A DNA stretch of 64,000 nt from Diphasiastrum complanatum (GCA_029204225.1 CM055092.1:76537317-76601316); one strand, 5' to 3'; shown: positions 45,836 to 57,825, counted from the stretch's first letter. Notes: generated by a model from the sequence alone, not told the origin. Made by a program: numbers and translations.

Positions 45836-46720
45836 TCTTCGCTTAACTTGGTACCTGCGATTCAACCTTCTACTCCTAGCAGATCTGGATTCTACTTTTG
45901 GAGTCCTACATGATGGGTGATTACGCACATGCTCGGGTGTAACAAACATTGTTGTCCTTGAGTCTACCCCCTCCATAACATCAACATTGGACATCGAATC
46001 CAATGTAACATGCGTAATCGATCTTACACCCAATATATCAGTCTCTCTTCTGATATCGTCATGGGACCTCAAATGTGTATCCTCTTCCTCTTCCTGAATG
46101 GTAAATTGCAAAGCCCTGGCTTTACGTTTTGCCATATACCTGCAACAGATCCTCCTCTTTCCTCTCACTTCTGGATTCCACTTTAGGAGTCAAATATGAA
46201 GGATTACTACGAACATGTTCGTGTGTAACCAACTCTACCCTCTCCGCTGCTACCTCTATCTCGGATGACCTAAACTGGGTGGATGAACTCCTACAGTTTG
46301 ATGAAAATGCACTACTTCCAACAAACTCTACAACAAGATGTTGAGGCGATGGTACCATGACATGATGTAATGTCAACGAATCATAGCTATGTGGAGGCAC
46401 GCCTACAACCAAACTGGTTTCGCTACTCCCGATGTGCCCTACTGCACCACCGCTAAGTGATTGTACACTGGCATCTAAAGTCAATGTACCATCGCTACGT
46501 AGGGACACACCTGCAGTGCGTATACTACATACTAGCAAAGCCTTACTCTTGGCTTGTCTCCTACGGGCCAACCTCTTCCTTCTGGCGGATGTGCTTTCAG
46601 AAACCGGAGTTTTGTTGAAAGATTGTTTTGTACAAACTCTGGAGTAACTACTTGTTGTTTGGGGTTTTCAGATATGATATTCACAACCTTTGTTCATTTA
46701 TCCTGCAAGTCAAAGTAAAC
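45797..46720 (-). pseudogene. Helitron Rep N-terminal region with internal duplication
   Basis: From about 46720 downward the minus strand reads VNIISENPKQQVVTPEFVQN, ARRRQAKSKALLVC, a Ser-rich stretch, then THEHVRSNPSYLTPKVESRS and, after about 100 residues, the related TPEHVRNHPSCRTPKVESRS followed by RRLNRRYQVKRRHRTF. The repeated block indicates a tandem duplication. This resembles the N-terminal leader of plant Helitron proteins; the HUH Rep domain itself is not seen. Frames are shifted several times. Confidence 0.6.
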
Positions 46721-46728
46721 ACGGATTT

Positions 46729-46729
46729 C

Positions 46730-46771
<42 letters not shown>
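46729..46771. repeat. (GA)n microsatellite
   Basis: An uninterrupted GA tract just upstream (minus-strand sense) of the Helitron N-terminal region. Confidence 0.97.
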
Positions 46772-46776
<5 letters not shown>

Positions 46777-49700
46777 ATGATTATAAGATTTTACCATGCA
46801 ATTTGTTATTTAACATGATGACATTCCCCCTCCCCCTCCCATCCTTTTTATTAGACTTTTTAAATATTGCTAATTAAAGAAGCCTCCCCTCCCCATCCCC
46901 ATTCTTTTATTATAATTTTTAAAAATTGCTAATTAAAGCCCCCCACCATCCTTTTGTTAGAATTTTTAAAAATTGCTAACTCCAATTTAGCTTGTTTGCT
47001 GTGATGGAAAGTGGAGAAGCTGTAGCCATGAAATCTTGAAAATTGGGCATGGCCATGGATGCCTATAAAAAATAGTAAACATGACACTATTTTAAGCAAA
47101 CATCCTACCCTATATTAAATTGTAATTTATCATTTTTGAGCAATAAAGAAAGATTATGGCTCAAATTTTATGTGAAAAATAGTCTTGTTTGACTTGTACT
47201 GGTGGTTAGTTCCTTTGAAACCTTCTGGGAGCATGTATCATATAAAAATTTAATCACCACTTGAATGATTCCACATGCATGACTTTCTTTTCCAAATGTC
47301 TAAATTAGGTACGTCTATTCTATATATAATTTTTTTTATATTTTAATGTCAATAATGAAAAATGTAAACCTATTATCTTTTGTACATTATCAAGAACATG
47401 CACCTACACTGAGCATGTGCATAGACAATGTTATGATGAGATTTCTAAATGTTCAAAGCAATTTTGTTGACTGTTGTAACGTCAATATCTAGTTAGCAGT
47501 TGAACAGAAATCAACCAAAGCTAGGATTAATTAGATCATTGGGTGGAAGTTCGTACAGTAGCAGATTCAATGGAGCTAAGATTTTAAATCCAAACGTGCT
47601 TTAATCTAACAGGGTGCTTGACACTGCATGTGTTATGGTGACGACATCGTAGGATCTTAATAGCACAGGGAGTACCTTAATAACAAGGTTGACGGCGGTA
47701 GGCGATCTGGGTGACGACCGATGATTTGGAGGGTGCCCGATGGTTTAGGAGGAAAGCCGATGGTCGTTGATGGGTGGCTGATGTATGTGTGTGTATGTAT
47801 GTGAGTGCATGTGTTTATATATGTGTGTGTATATGAGAGTGCGTGTGTTTATATATTTGTGTGTATATGAGAGTTGGGGAGGCCTTGGGAGTGGTGTGGA
47901 CAAGCAAATAAACAATATTGTTTTCTTTATTTTGATATTTTTGTATATCCTACATGGCATTCCTTAAAGGGTCTTTTTGATATTGAGAACTCCTCTAATG
48001 AGTGTTTAGGCTGCAAATAGAAGTCCTACTATTTCTTGATCCCAGTTGTCTATGTTGGACCCTTCCATAAATTGACATATTCTAAACATATAGCTAGAGG
48101 CAGGTCCATTGGAACAACACCCCTTCCATAAATTGACATATTCTAAATAGATAGCTAGAGGCAGGTCCACTGGAACAACACCATCAATAACTGTGTATGG
48201 AAAGATCTTATTGCTTTGTTATTTTTCTTTAGATTTTGACTATTTGTTCATAGTCAAAAGTTTGCCATGGCATTCACATATTCTTTTATCTCAAGGAGCT
48301 TTCAACAGTCACAAAAGCAATCCGTGTTATAGTGTAATTACCAATGGTACTCCTTAATTCTTCTTTCAAATACTCAATTATATGCTTGCTAGTATGCAGA
48401 TTTAAGGCATCGTATAACAATTTGTCCAATATCCTAAATCATCATGTATAATGCAAAAAAGGAGTTTGTCAAGAAGAATATTTCACACAAGACCCCAAGC
48501 TTTGTCTAGATTGTGCCTGTTCAATGAAAGTCATTGGTTGCAACACAAAATATCTTTGTTTCGCCCACTTTAGTTTATACAATATTTGTAAAAATCTTTG
48601 ATGCCATTGTACTGAGAATTGTGGAACAACAGCTGAACTAAAACTTATTTCATCCATTTCATCGCTCATAGAATGGTCATTGAGTCATCGTCATTTTCCA
48701 TGTTGAAAAAATATCTCTCGTTCAAATCTTAGTTGTTGTATTATTTCATTGTGTAAACCTTCTTTCGCATCAATGATATTCATTGAAGTTCATCAGGTAG
48801 ATGTTTTTCATTGACATCTTTTTCTGACCTTGGGATTTTCTCCATTTTTATCATAATATTAATATGCTCATTGAAGTCCATAGCATTTTGATACTGCAAC
48901 GATTTCCTATTATAGAACTCTAGTTCTTGTTGTATCCATCAATGTGAATCATAAATAATGTCATTGGCATCATTCTTAATAGGTTATTGTTATTTGTTCG
49001 AGAGCCACTCATTGTCAGATAATTGGCTCTTGTATGAATCTGCATCATTATCAATCACAAACATTGTGTTTTGATATGCAAATTGCAACTTGACCATAGA
49101 TTTATAGCTGCACAATTTCTTGAATGTTCTCACAATCAAGATAAATATCAAAGAAATTGTCATAACTTTGCAAATCTTCACCAAATTAGCTGAAAATTGA
49201 CTCATATTCAAGCTAAGGTAGAGATCTACTAATCTATAAATTTACAGTCAAGAAATCAAGTCAAAAGTACAACCAAACATCTACCAATAAACAATAGAAT
49301 AAAAATTCTAATTGATGATTCCATTGCTTGACTATGGGATGATATATGTTGCCAATAGAGAGAAACAAACAGCAAAAACTATAACTAACTAAATTTGGAG
49401 TAGTCACACTAAAAGTGCCATAACTTCCTAATTATAGCTCCAAATCAAAAGAAAAATCAGTACCTCCTAGAAGCTAAGATAAAGGGCTATTGATCTAAAA
49501 TAAGAAATCACGCTCAAAATACTTGGTTTGAAATTGAAAAATCAAGAAAACTAGAAAACTAGTCAATAAAATCTCTACCAAACTTAATAAAACCACCAAA
49601 TTTGATGCGAAAATGATCTAAGGCTCTGATGCCAAAATCTTCATGTGCCAATTATAGCATCTAAACATCTAATCCATTCATAAGCATCACATTTATATGA

Positions 49701-50985
49701 TAAAAGCAAGAAAATCAAGAAACTAGTCAAAAATCAAGAAACTAGATAAATTAAAGAAAACCTTCACCAAATATGGTAAAGAGAGGTAACATTCATCATT
49801 TGATGATCATTCAATATATCAAGCCTAAAGCTAGAGCATGATCAAGCTCCCATGTGATTGTAGGCACATGAATCATCCATTGGCAAAAGCCATAGCTCTC
49901 AAAGAATTAGACAAATGTGGATTTGCTCCCAAATTAGCATGACCTCCTCTGTTTATAATGGTCTTTTGTTCCTTTGATATGAGTTTGGGACTTTATTTTG
50001 TTAAATTGGGCCTTACAACCATTATTATAGGCCTTGTTATTCACAAACATAGCATTGTTGTTCAAGCTAACTTATTATCGATCTTATTGATTAGCTCCAT
50101 GGTTGTATCTAGCACTGCAATTCATGGCTAATTACATGCAATAGATGACACTACAAGACTTTGTTTAAGACAAGTAACAAATCTCAGGTGCTATTTTTAA
50201 AAACAAAATTGCACACATTGTAGTGATGGTGCAATAACCGCTTTAAACACTTACTAAAAGTGAGAAATTTGAAAGCAACTAGTTGTAGTTGGTGAGTGGA
50301 ATGATCCCTAAAGATCAAGCCTGCCAAAAGACTCAAAATGAGACAATGGAGACAAACTACCCAACTAAGTAGAGGCATAAGATCAAACACCTAGCATGTG
50401 AATACAACAATAGATAAACAGAAGACAAAAACTCAAGGAGTTTTCAATAGTAAAAGGATGACTTTATACTTGTAAGTATAGTCTACGGTACTTGTAAATA
50501 TAGTCTAGTTTCACTCTAGGTCTAAATCATAGTCTTTATGTATGTATGCAACCATCAAATACCGTGTCCAACTCCACATGTCAAAATGGGAGTGCTTGAC
50601 TTCTAATAAAATTATTAATTACATAACTAGCTTTCAATAGAATTTCAAAGCATAATTAATAATTTTGACACTGGAGTGCCTAAATACCCATTTCAAGAAC
50701 TATTTTAAATCCTCGTAACTAAACATGAACATAACATCCTTTCCCCTTTGAGCTGCTTCTATTTTCAAAAATAAAAATCTAGAGAAGATCTCCTTTATAC
50801 TTTCGAATGTATCCCAAGAATCATTATCCACAATTTCAAGACCATCTCCAAAGATCCAAGACTAACATGCTAAATCAAGAGAAAATAAATGGAACGGATA
50901 GTGGATCAAACCTACCCAACCAAAGATCAAACAGATCTAGTCCCCATGTCTTCACTTGATAGCTTCTTTCCTATCTCAACTAGTG
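46772..50985. other. Anonymous AT-rich DNA with a 61-bp tandem repeat
   Basis: Two near-identical 61-bp units lie at about 48060-48181 (CCTTCCATAAATTGACATAT repeated). A GATGG/GT-rich block at 47690-47850 resembles those at 43.3 kb and 62.8 kb. Frames such as 48990-49211 (minus) are unrecognised. No transposon termini or genes are supported. Confidence 0.5.
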
Positions 50986-50989
50986 TGAA

Positions 50990-51620
50990 AATTGGCTTGC
51001 TATCACTCATCCTCAATTGCTCTAGCATATCATTCACATACTTGGTTAGGGTTAGTGTAATACCTTCTTTTTTTGTCAGACTGTCACTTCAATACAATAA
51101 TGCATTAGACCTAAATTTATCATGTCGAAGCTGGTTGACAAATTTCTTTTGATTGCACTAATGAGCTCTTCATCATTACCTATGAATACTAGATCATCTA
51201 CATATAATAGAATGATACTAGAATCACGACAAAAATAATAGAAATTGGAATATAAGGAACATGCGTATTAAGCCTCTAGACAACGTGTATTTGTCAGAAT
51301 GACTATACCAAGCATGAGATACTTGTTTCAAACCATATAATGTCTTCTTTAGTCTGCATACCTTGTCTTCTTTTCCTCGTACCACAAACCTGCTTTGTTG
51401 TTGCATGTAAACTTCTTCCTCAAGTTCCCCATTAAAAAATGTTGACTTTACGTCCATTTGATGAAAAATCCATCCAGATAAAGCTGCCAATGTAGCATGT
51501 TCCACTTGACTACATGAGCAAATGTCTCCTCATAGTCTATTCCTTTGCTTTGCACATACCCTTTCACAACAAGTCTCGCCTTATGCTTTACTAGGGTCTC
51601 ATCTGCATTGTACTTTGTTT
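50990..51620 (-). pseudogene. Copia-F reverse transcriptase, C-terminal part
   Basis: On the minus strand: KTKYNADETLVKHKARLVVK, GIDYEETFAHVV, FHQMDVKSTFFNGELEEEVY, KVCRLKKTLYGLKQVSHAWY, then a frameshift and the catalytic YVDD within LLYVDDLVFIGNDEELI. It ends near 50990. Its N-terminal neighbour is at 56095-56188 on the plus strand, displaced by an inversion. The His-ala change in the TFAPV-like motif and frameshifts show decay. Confidence 0.8.
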
Positions 51621-52003
51621 TATTAAATAATTGATAATCATATGAGGGCCCAGACCTATAATTGGACATAGGAGCACATGCATGGTGAAAACTACTTTAA
51701 TGCAAGAATAGGAGGTCAATAGCTCAATTTAGGTTGCATGGGGATCCTAAAGGAAATATTCTCTCTCTCTCTCTCTTGAAGAGAATAAGTCTAGTGGAAA
51801 CTCGCCTATTCTCCTATTGTGAATTTTGATTCTTGAGCCAGTTTCTCCTCTCCTCTCTTGTGTTCTTCACTGTGGCTTGGGGGTGGATTGGTTAGGGTAT
51901 TGACTAGCCCTTCCATATTGGTTGGGTGGTTCATGCTCCACAGGTGTCCTTTTGGTTTGCATGTGATTGGAATCCTGAAGATCTTCACTTGATGGTTCTT
52001 ACA
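51621..52003 (+). repeat. Gypsy-G 5' LTR, bases ~112-488
   Basis: It aligns with 53796-54172, sharing ATCATATGAGGGCCCAGACC and ending ATGGTTCTTACA. A CT tract at 51760-51775 is two units longer than in the 3' LTR. Confidence 0.9.
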
Positions 52004-52004
52004 G

Positions 52005-52016
52005 TGGTATCAGAGG
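52005..52016 (+). other. Gypsy-G primer-binding site
   Basis: TGGTATCAGAGG lies one base after the 5' LTR and matches the initiator-Met type primer site except for the last base. Confidence 0.8.
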
Positions 52017-52745
52017 TTGGATCACATCTACTATGAGGTGGAGCTTGAGGATCTTGGATTTTGCAGTTCTTTTGGTGTAGCTCTTTGCTTCTTCTTCCAA
52101 GTGTTGGAATTCAATTTCAAGTAGGTGGATTCTCAGATCCTTGGTGTACTTTCAACCTAAAGATCATAATTGTGGATTTGCTCCATGAATTTTGATGGGA
52201 ATCATAGGATTTTTTATGGATTTAGTGATTTTTGCAAGAAATTGGTTATAGGATCTGATGTAGTACGTTTTCCAGATTGTACTTATTGTTTTACAGTCAT
52301 TAATTACAGAATTTAATGATTGCATGTTGTTTGAAAAGTCAAAAGGTTGATTAGATAGTGATTTTGGACCAAAAATTGAGGTTTTTGGGCCATAAATGGA
52401 CTATAGAAACCATGTTTGACTTGAATTAGAACTTTTAGTGCTTGCATGCAATGGAATTACACGAATTTGGATCTGATTGCACGAATTTTCCCCGCAAATT
52501 TTGGTTAAAATTGGTCATAAAACAAGGTTTTTTGATGATTTTTGGACTAATTTTGGAGTAGATCTCAAAATTCTCAGACAAGAATTGGTAAGAGATGTAA
52601 TGAAGTTGTCCCTAAGCTGTCATGAAGTTTGGTAGGGATTAGACACCATTAGGGGGACTCAAAACACACAAAAATAATGTATGTATTTTTGATGATTTTT
52701 GAGCATGAATACCTCTCAATTGGGGGTCTGAACCTGTTGGTTCTT
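52017..52745 (+). other. Gypsy-G leader, no coding domain
   Basis: No gag or protease text is visible. The sequence passes directly from untranslated leader to the middle of integrase, which locates a large internal deletion at about 52745. Confidence 0.6.
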
Positions 52746-52750
52746 GTTAC

Positions 52751-53620
52751 GTGGAAAGATTATTTAGGCTTTATGGACTGCCAAGTGATATAGTTATTGA
52801 TAGAGATCCTAAATTTACAGGTCACTTTTGGTCAGCTGTATTCCATAAGCTTGAAACCTCGCTTAGTTTTAGTTCTTCTGATCATCCTGAATCAAATGGC
52901 CAGACTAAGAGAACTAATCAGACTATGAAAGATATGTTAAGAACTTTTGTGTCTCACAGGCAATCTCAATGGGAAGATTACATTCCTTTAATTGAGTTTG
53001 CTTATAACAACAGAAAACATTCTGCTACTAGTTATAGTCCGTTTATGCTGATGTACGGTTTTCAACCTAGATCTGCAATAAATGTGGAGACAAAGTCTGT
53101 TAAGATCCAGAAAGTTGCAGATTTCTTGCATGATATGCGTGAAATGTTGCAAGTGGCAAGTGATTGTATCCGGAGTGCTCAGGATAGAGCTAAGCACTAT
53201 GCCGTTCTTAAAAGGTCTCCCAGAGATTTTAAAGTTGATGACTGGGTATATCTTAGAATACCTAAGGATTCTAAGACTATGAGTACAGGGAAGCATTATA
53301 GATTGTCTACGAGATATTGTGTACCGTCTCGAATTATAAAGAAAATTGGTTCTTTAGCTTACGAACTAGATCTTCAGAACAAGACTACAGCTCACCCTGT
53401 GTTTCATGTAAGCCGTTTAAAATTAAGTTTACATGAAGGTGACGTAGTTGGTTCAGAGGAAGATCTTACCCATTTGGAGGACTCATCGCTTAGTGTTTCT
53501 TTGGAGCCTAAAAAAGTACTTAGAACCAGAGATAAACAATTGAGAAATCGTTCTATCTCTGAGTGCTTGATCAAGTGGAAGGGACAGACTGAGGATGATG
53601 ATTCATGGGAGAGGGTCTAA
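52751..53620 (+). pseudogene. Gypsy-G integrase (C-terminal half) and chromodomain
   Basis: The 289-codon frame is uninterrupted. It begins inside the integrase core (ERLFRLYGLPSDIVIDRDPK, FTGHFWSAVFHKLE, DHPESNGQTKRTNQTMKDML). It has the GPY/F-type segment (DWVYLRIPKDSKTM, TRYCVPSRIIKKIGSLAYEL), AHPVFHVSRLKLSLHEGD and a C-terminal chromodomain (ISECLIKWKGQTEDDDSWE). The D and E catalytic positions are visible but the first catalytic D and the zinc finger are missing. Chromodomains steer integration to particular chromatin. Confidence 0.9.
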
Positions 53621-53684
53621 AGCATAAAGAAAAATTTCCCTAGTTTTCATTTCTAGAGATAAAAATGGTTTAAGGGGGGAAGAA

Positions 53685-54172
53685 TGTTATGTCCGTGTCC
53701 TGTACAAGGGAATCGGAATAATTCCTGACGTGGATAGCCGGTCACTCCAGTTGTATGTGGTTAATAGTTATGCTACGTCATTCCGGACGTGGTCGTATCA
53801 AATAATTAATAATCATATGAGGGCCCAGACCTATAATTTGACATAGGAGCACATGCATGGTGAAGACTACTTTAATGCAAGAATAGGAGGTCAATAGCTC
53901 AATTTAGGTTGCATGAGGATCCTAAAGAGAATATTCTCTCTCTCTTGAGGAGAATAAGTCTAGTGGAAACTCGCCCATCCTCCTATTGTGAATTGTGATT
54001 CTTGAGCCAGTTTCTCCTCTCCGCTCTTGTGTTCTTCACTGTGGCTTGGGGGTGGATTGATTAGGGTATTGACTAGCCTTTCCATATTGGTTGGGTGGTT
54101 CATGCTCCACGGGTGTCCTTTTGGTTTGCATGTGATTGGAATCCTGAAGATCTTCACTTGGTGGTTCTTACA
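53685..54172 (+). repeat. Gypsy-G 3' LTR
   Basis: A full 488-bp LTR with TG...CA ends, followed by the TSD TGCCC. Confidence 0.9.
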
Positions 54173-54177
54173 TGCCC

Positions 54178-55005
54178 CATCAGAGTTACCCATGTAAGTG
54201 GCACCATTTGAATTACTGCTAATGACGCATACATTAGGCTACATTTGTTGGCAATGCTCATCCGACTATTGAGCATGCATGATCTTTGCCACAAGATCAC
54301 TTTCTATAATCGTAATGGCCATCTAGTACATCATGCGAGATAATGCATCAACTACCACGTTCTCCTTACCTTTGCAATAGCGAATCTCCGAATGGGATTT
54401 TTGCATCAACTTGGCCCAACTCGCTTAGAGGCCTCTCAGTTCTAATTGATTACAAAAGTACTTGAGAGTATTGTGGTTAGTATAAACATAAAATTCGGTA
54501 CCATATAAATGGTGATGCCACATCTTGAGCGCATGTAGTATTGCATGCAACCCTTGCTCATGTGTGGGGGTACTTTGTTGTGCAAGCATGAGTTTCCTGC
54601 TCTCAAAAGCAACAAGTCTCCCTTCTTGACTCAACACAGCCCCAATGGCTACACCACTTGCGTTAGTTTCAAGGGTAAAAGTTTTTTGGAAGTCCACAAT
54701 TTTGAGCACTGGCGCACTAGCATTTGCCTCCTTCGGTAGCTCAAAACTCCTCTCTAACTCTTCATCCCGACTCACCTCTAGGACTTGTCCACACAACTGG
54801 TTTGTCAAAGCAGTAGATAGCTTGGAAAAGGTTCGCACAAATCTGTGATAATAATTGCAAAATCTTAGAAATTTAGTATAGGTCTACGCCAATTCAATAC
54901 GACAACTACCTTGGTTGGGTCCATAGAAAACAATGTGGCAGAGGTACTCCAACCAAATCTAACACAACTTGGTTTTTCTAGCATTAGCATACAACACATG
55001 CCCGT
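54178..55005 (-). pseudogene. Gypsy-H RT end and RNase H
   Basis: Minus translation gives a decayed RT tail (VLYANARKTKLC, FCNYYHRF), then RNase H: VLKIVDFQKTFTLETNASGV, AIGAVLSQEGRLVAFESRKL, HALKMWHHHLYGTEFYVYTN and HNTLKYFCNQLELRGL, with GKENVVVDALSRM further on. A stop separates the last two blocks. Its continuation (spacer and integrase) is at 56299-56750 on the plus strand, separated by Gypsy-G and the inversion. Confidence 0.8.
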
Positions 55006-55084
55006 TCTTATCAAAGATAAGAAAAATCGAGAGTCCAATTGTGTGGATTAAAAAAGGTCTAGATAAGTTATTATTAAAATTGAT

Positions 55085-55290
55085 GAATTCTCTGGCTACT
55101 TCCCAACAAATGATAAATGATCTATTTCATCTTTTTTTTGGGAAGATTTGTTGTGGTGTTTCATGCTAGAAGGGCATGTGAAGCATCTATGTACTGTCTT
55201 AAAAGTTTTAAGACAAGAAAAGCTTCTTGTTAACGAATCTAAGTGTGAGTTCTTTAGAAAAAACTACTTTACCTTGGTCATAAGTGTTGA
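55085..55290 (+). pseudogene. Gypsy RT fragment
   Basis: The frame shows TSQQMINDLFHLFFGKICCG and, after a frameshift, EGHVKHLCTVLKVLRQEKLL and NESKCEFFRK, the palm/thumb region of gypsy RT. It abuts the opposite-strand Gypsy-H fragment at about 55010, implying another rearranged junction. Confidence 0.7.
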
Positions 55291-56060
55291 AAATAGTGTA
55301 AGCCCAATTAATGTTAATTAGTAGTTTTTCTTTGCATTTTGCATATCCATGCTACTGTAGTGTGTGCTACGCTAATGGCACTAGAGAGTCGGGATAGTTG
55401 TCTTGTAACGAGGACTGTTTGCCATGCGTCGGTACCCCACTTTTTAAGTATATGTACTTACCTATGGTTCATTTTAATATATACAGTTTTTGGAGTGTTG
55501 CTTGAGGTGTGGTGTGCTATTTTTTTCAGCTCTCATGATTTTACTGTTAGATAGCTTGCCTTTTTTAAAGGGTCAAACTACAAATCAATTGCTCACATAG
55601 TATTAGAATGAGGTTGGAAGCAGTTCTACAACTATCATAGATTGAATTTTAAGAAAATTCAAAGAACCATTATAGTTGGATAAACAGGCTATTATTTGGT
55701 TTTTGAGAAATCGAAGAGCATTGTGTCATAGAGCTAAGGCAATTTGCAGGATCTTTATTTGGCTGAATATGAGAAATTTTAAAATTTTCTTAGCTTTCCA
55801 AAGAAACTAAAGATTTTTCTTACAGAAATAGGTTGTTTTGTAGCTGATAGTGAATCCAATCACATGCTATGGATTTCAGCTGGTAGCTAGCAACAAGGCG
55901 AGCTCAGACTAGAGGAGATTTGCAACAAAAATCTCTAAAAAAAAGTTGAGAATAGCTTTTTGTAGGCTAGAGAATTACATATCATAAAATCTTTATTCTC
56001 AAATAGTAGAAGGTCTTTTTTGGATCTAAAAGATGTTGAGATTGGGCACCCTGGCAGGTG
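55291..56060. other. Anonymous DNA between transposon fragments
   Basis: A TGTTGAAAATAGTGTAAGCC sequence at about 55287 resembles an LTR start, but no matching end or second copy was seen. No coding similarity is recognised. Confidence 0.4.
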
Positions 56061-56094
56061 CGACCTGGCAACCAATTAGAAGCCATGCTTGCTA

Positions 56095-56188
56095 TAAGGA
56101 AACCAAGGATGAAATTTTTTGGCAAAAGGCAACGAAGAAAGAGATAAATTCCATAAAAACTCGTGATACTTGGGAAATAGTGGATCTT
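56095..56188 (+). pseudogene. Copia-F reverse transcriptase, N-terminal part
   Basis: The frame reads DEIFWQKATKKEINSIKTRD followed by TWEIVDLR, the start of copia RT. It ends at the inversion junction (about 56188). It should continue into 51620 (minus), with about 12 residues missing. Confidence 0.75.
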
Positions 56189-56293
56189 CGTCCGGAATGA
56201 CGTAGCATAACTAATAACCACATACAACTGGAGTGACCAGCTATCCACGTCAGGAATTATTCCGATTCCCTTGTACAAGACATGGACATAACA
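56189..56293 (-). repeat. Displaced first ~105 bp of Gypsy-G 5' LTR
   Basis: Read on the minus strand from 56293, TGTTATGTCCATGTCTTGTA and the following bases match the start of the 3' LTR at 53685 with four differences in about 105. It is abutted by GGGCA, the inverted TSD. Confidence 0.9.
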
Positions 56294-56298
56294 GGGCA

Positions 56299-56755
56299 CA
56301 TTTATTTGGCATACACCATTGATAATGGTATGCTTAAGAGAAATGGTAAACTATATGCGCCATATGTGAATGTACTTCGTAAGAAAATCTTTCATGAGTG
56401 TCATAAAACTCCCTGCGCAAGGCATCCAGGTATGGATAAGACAGCTGAATTAATTAGATAACACTTTTTATGGCCTGTATGCAACAGTACATTAGTGAGT
56501 ACGTACAACGTTGTGTGTGTTGTCAGGTGAACAAGGCAGAGCGTGTAAGCTTCAAGGTTTAACGCAATTCCTAGAGATTCGCTAGGGTCGTTGGAAGTAT
56601 ATCTCGATGGACTTTATTACTGGGCTACCCAAGACCTCGAGTCGGCACGATTCAGTCATGGTAGTGGTGAATAGGTTAACCAAGATGGCTCACTTTATTG
56701 AGCATACGACATGTGTCTCATTGACTAGGCAACTCTCTCACTTTCTAGGAGGTCA
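56299..56755 (+). pseudogene. Gypsy-H integrase N-terminal half
   Basis: Over several frames: GKLYAPYVNVLRKKIFHECH, ARHPGMDKTAELIR, then EYVQRCVCCQVNKAERV (H2C2 zinc finger), and decayed core text ([12 protein letters not shown]-like, [18 protein letters not shown]). It ends at about 56755 where another element's LTR appears to begin. Confidence 0.75.
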
Positions 56756-56756
56756 A

Positions 56757-57421
56757 TCCAGCCAGTTCTAATTAAAAAACCAATACCCTACACCAAGGCT
56801 TAACATGCGACTCAGAGGCTCAGTAACTCTAAATTTATTTACATTTTCTTTGCAAAGGTCACCACAACCAGTGACTTAGCCATTTGTGTATTTTAGAAAA
56901 AGTTCATTTGTGCATGAAACTGTACATAACCGGAATAGGAAGTAAAAGCTGTAACATCCCTTCTCCCTCATAATATCGTCCGCAATGGTGAAGCTAGGGT
57001 ACTGTGCATGCAGACTGTGCGCAGTCTCTCAGGTAGTATCAGAAAGAGGCTTTCCATGCCAAACGACCAAGTACTTACGGATCATACGGTTGCATAAACA
57101 CCTCTCCCACCTATCCAATACCCTCGCCGGCCCATGGGTCACTTCTCTCTGCTCCGGGAACACAAACAACAAGTTATGACCATTATGTAAAACTCATTTC
57201 AATTTGGAAACATGAAAACTAGGATGCACTTTACAAGTTTCAGGCAAACCTAAGTTATAAGAAACATCACTAATCTTTTTAACAATTTTCCAAGGTCCAC
57301 AATAACGAGGAGATAACTTGTAACATTTGCCCGTCTTAAGGATCATAGAGTCCTTGGGTACTTGGAGAAACACCATGTCTTGTACATCAATCTCTCTAGG
57401 CGTGCGATTTTGATTTTTCAA
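56757..57421 (-). pseudogene. Gypsy-I integrase C-terminus, chromodomain and LTR start
   Basis: The minus frame from 57421 reads [50 protein letters not shown], then a decayed chromodomain (RMIRKYLVVWHGKPLSDTT). A GAGGGAGAAGGGA purine tract precedes TGTTACAGC at 56956, a probable LTR start; the LTR would run to about 56757. The upstream part of the same integrase lies inverted at 57413-57825. Confidence 0.7.
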
Positions 57422-57825
57422 AGATTAGTTGAATTCTTAGGTACTAAATAAATTAGCTCTTTCTACTAGTTATCACCGCCAGACAAATGGTCAACCAGAA
57501 AGGGCCAATCGCAATTATTGAAGACATGCTACGACTATTCTCAATGACAAAGCAAGACACTCGAGTTGAATTGTTACCACCAGTAGAATTTTCTTACAAG
57601 GACTATGCAAATGCCTCTACTAGACTCGACCCATTCTTTCTAATATATGATCAGGACTCTCCAAAACCTGATAATCTCAAAAAAACCTGCTCTTCACTGT
57701 GATACTAAAGTCAGAATTGTTCAAAAGTTCTTGCAACAAATTTAACAAGCAGTTCAAAAAGCCACAACTTACCTTTAAGATACAATCAATCCTCAAAAGC
57801 GATATCGTTGTAACCAATCTTTTGC
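57413..57825 (+). pseudogene. Gypsy-I integrase core, inverted relative to its C-terminus
   Basis: The plus frame, with frameshifts, reads [69 protein letters not shown] and QAVQKATTYL..TINPQKRY. This is the integrase segment that should directly precede [11 protein letters not shown] at 57421 (minus). Confidence 0.7.

Larger units (their letters stand above)
51621..54172 (+). mobile_element. Gypsy-G: internally deleted chromovirus, 5' LTR broken by inversion
   Basis: The 5' LTR is present from about its base 112 onward (51621-52003). A tRNA-Met-type site follows (52005), then an uncoding leader, an integrase-chromodomain ORF, a TTAAGGGGGGAAGAA purine tract (53670-53684) and the full 488-bp 3' LTR (53685-54172, TGTTATGTCC...TTCTTACA). 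The missing first ~105 bases of the 5' LTR lie inverted at 56189-56293. The TSD TGCCC follows the 3' LTR (54173-54177) and, inverted, abuts the displaced LTR end (56294-56298). Gag, protease, RT and RNase H are deleted. LTR identity is about 95% by eye. Confidence 0.85.

Noticed and set aside
48990-49211. 73-codon minus-strand frame as a gene
   Set aside because: No recognisable domain, no splice or terminus signals, and frames on either side are broken.
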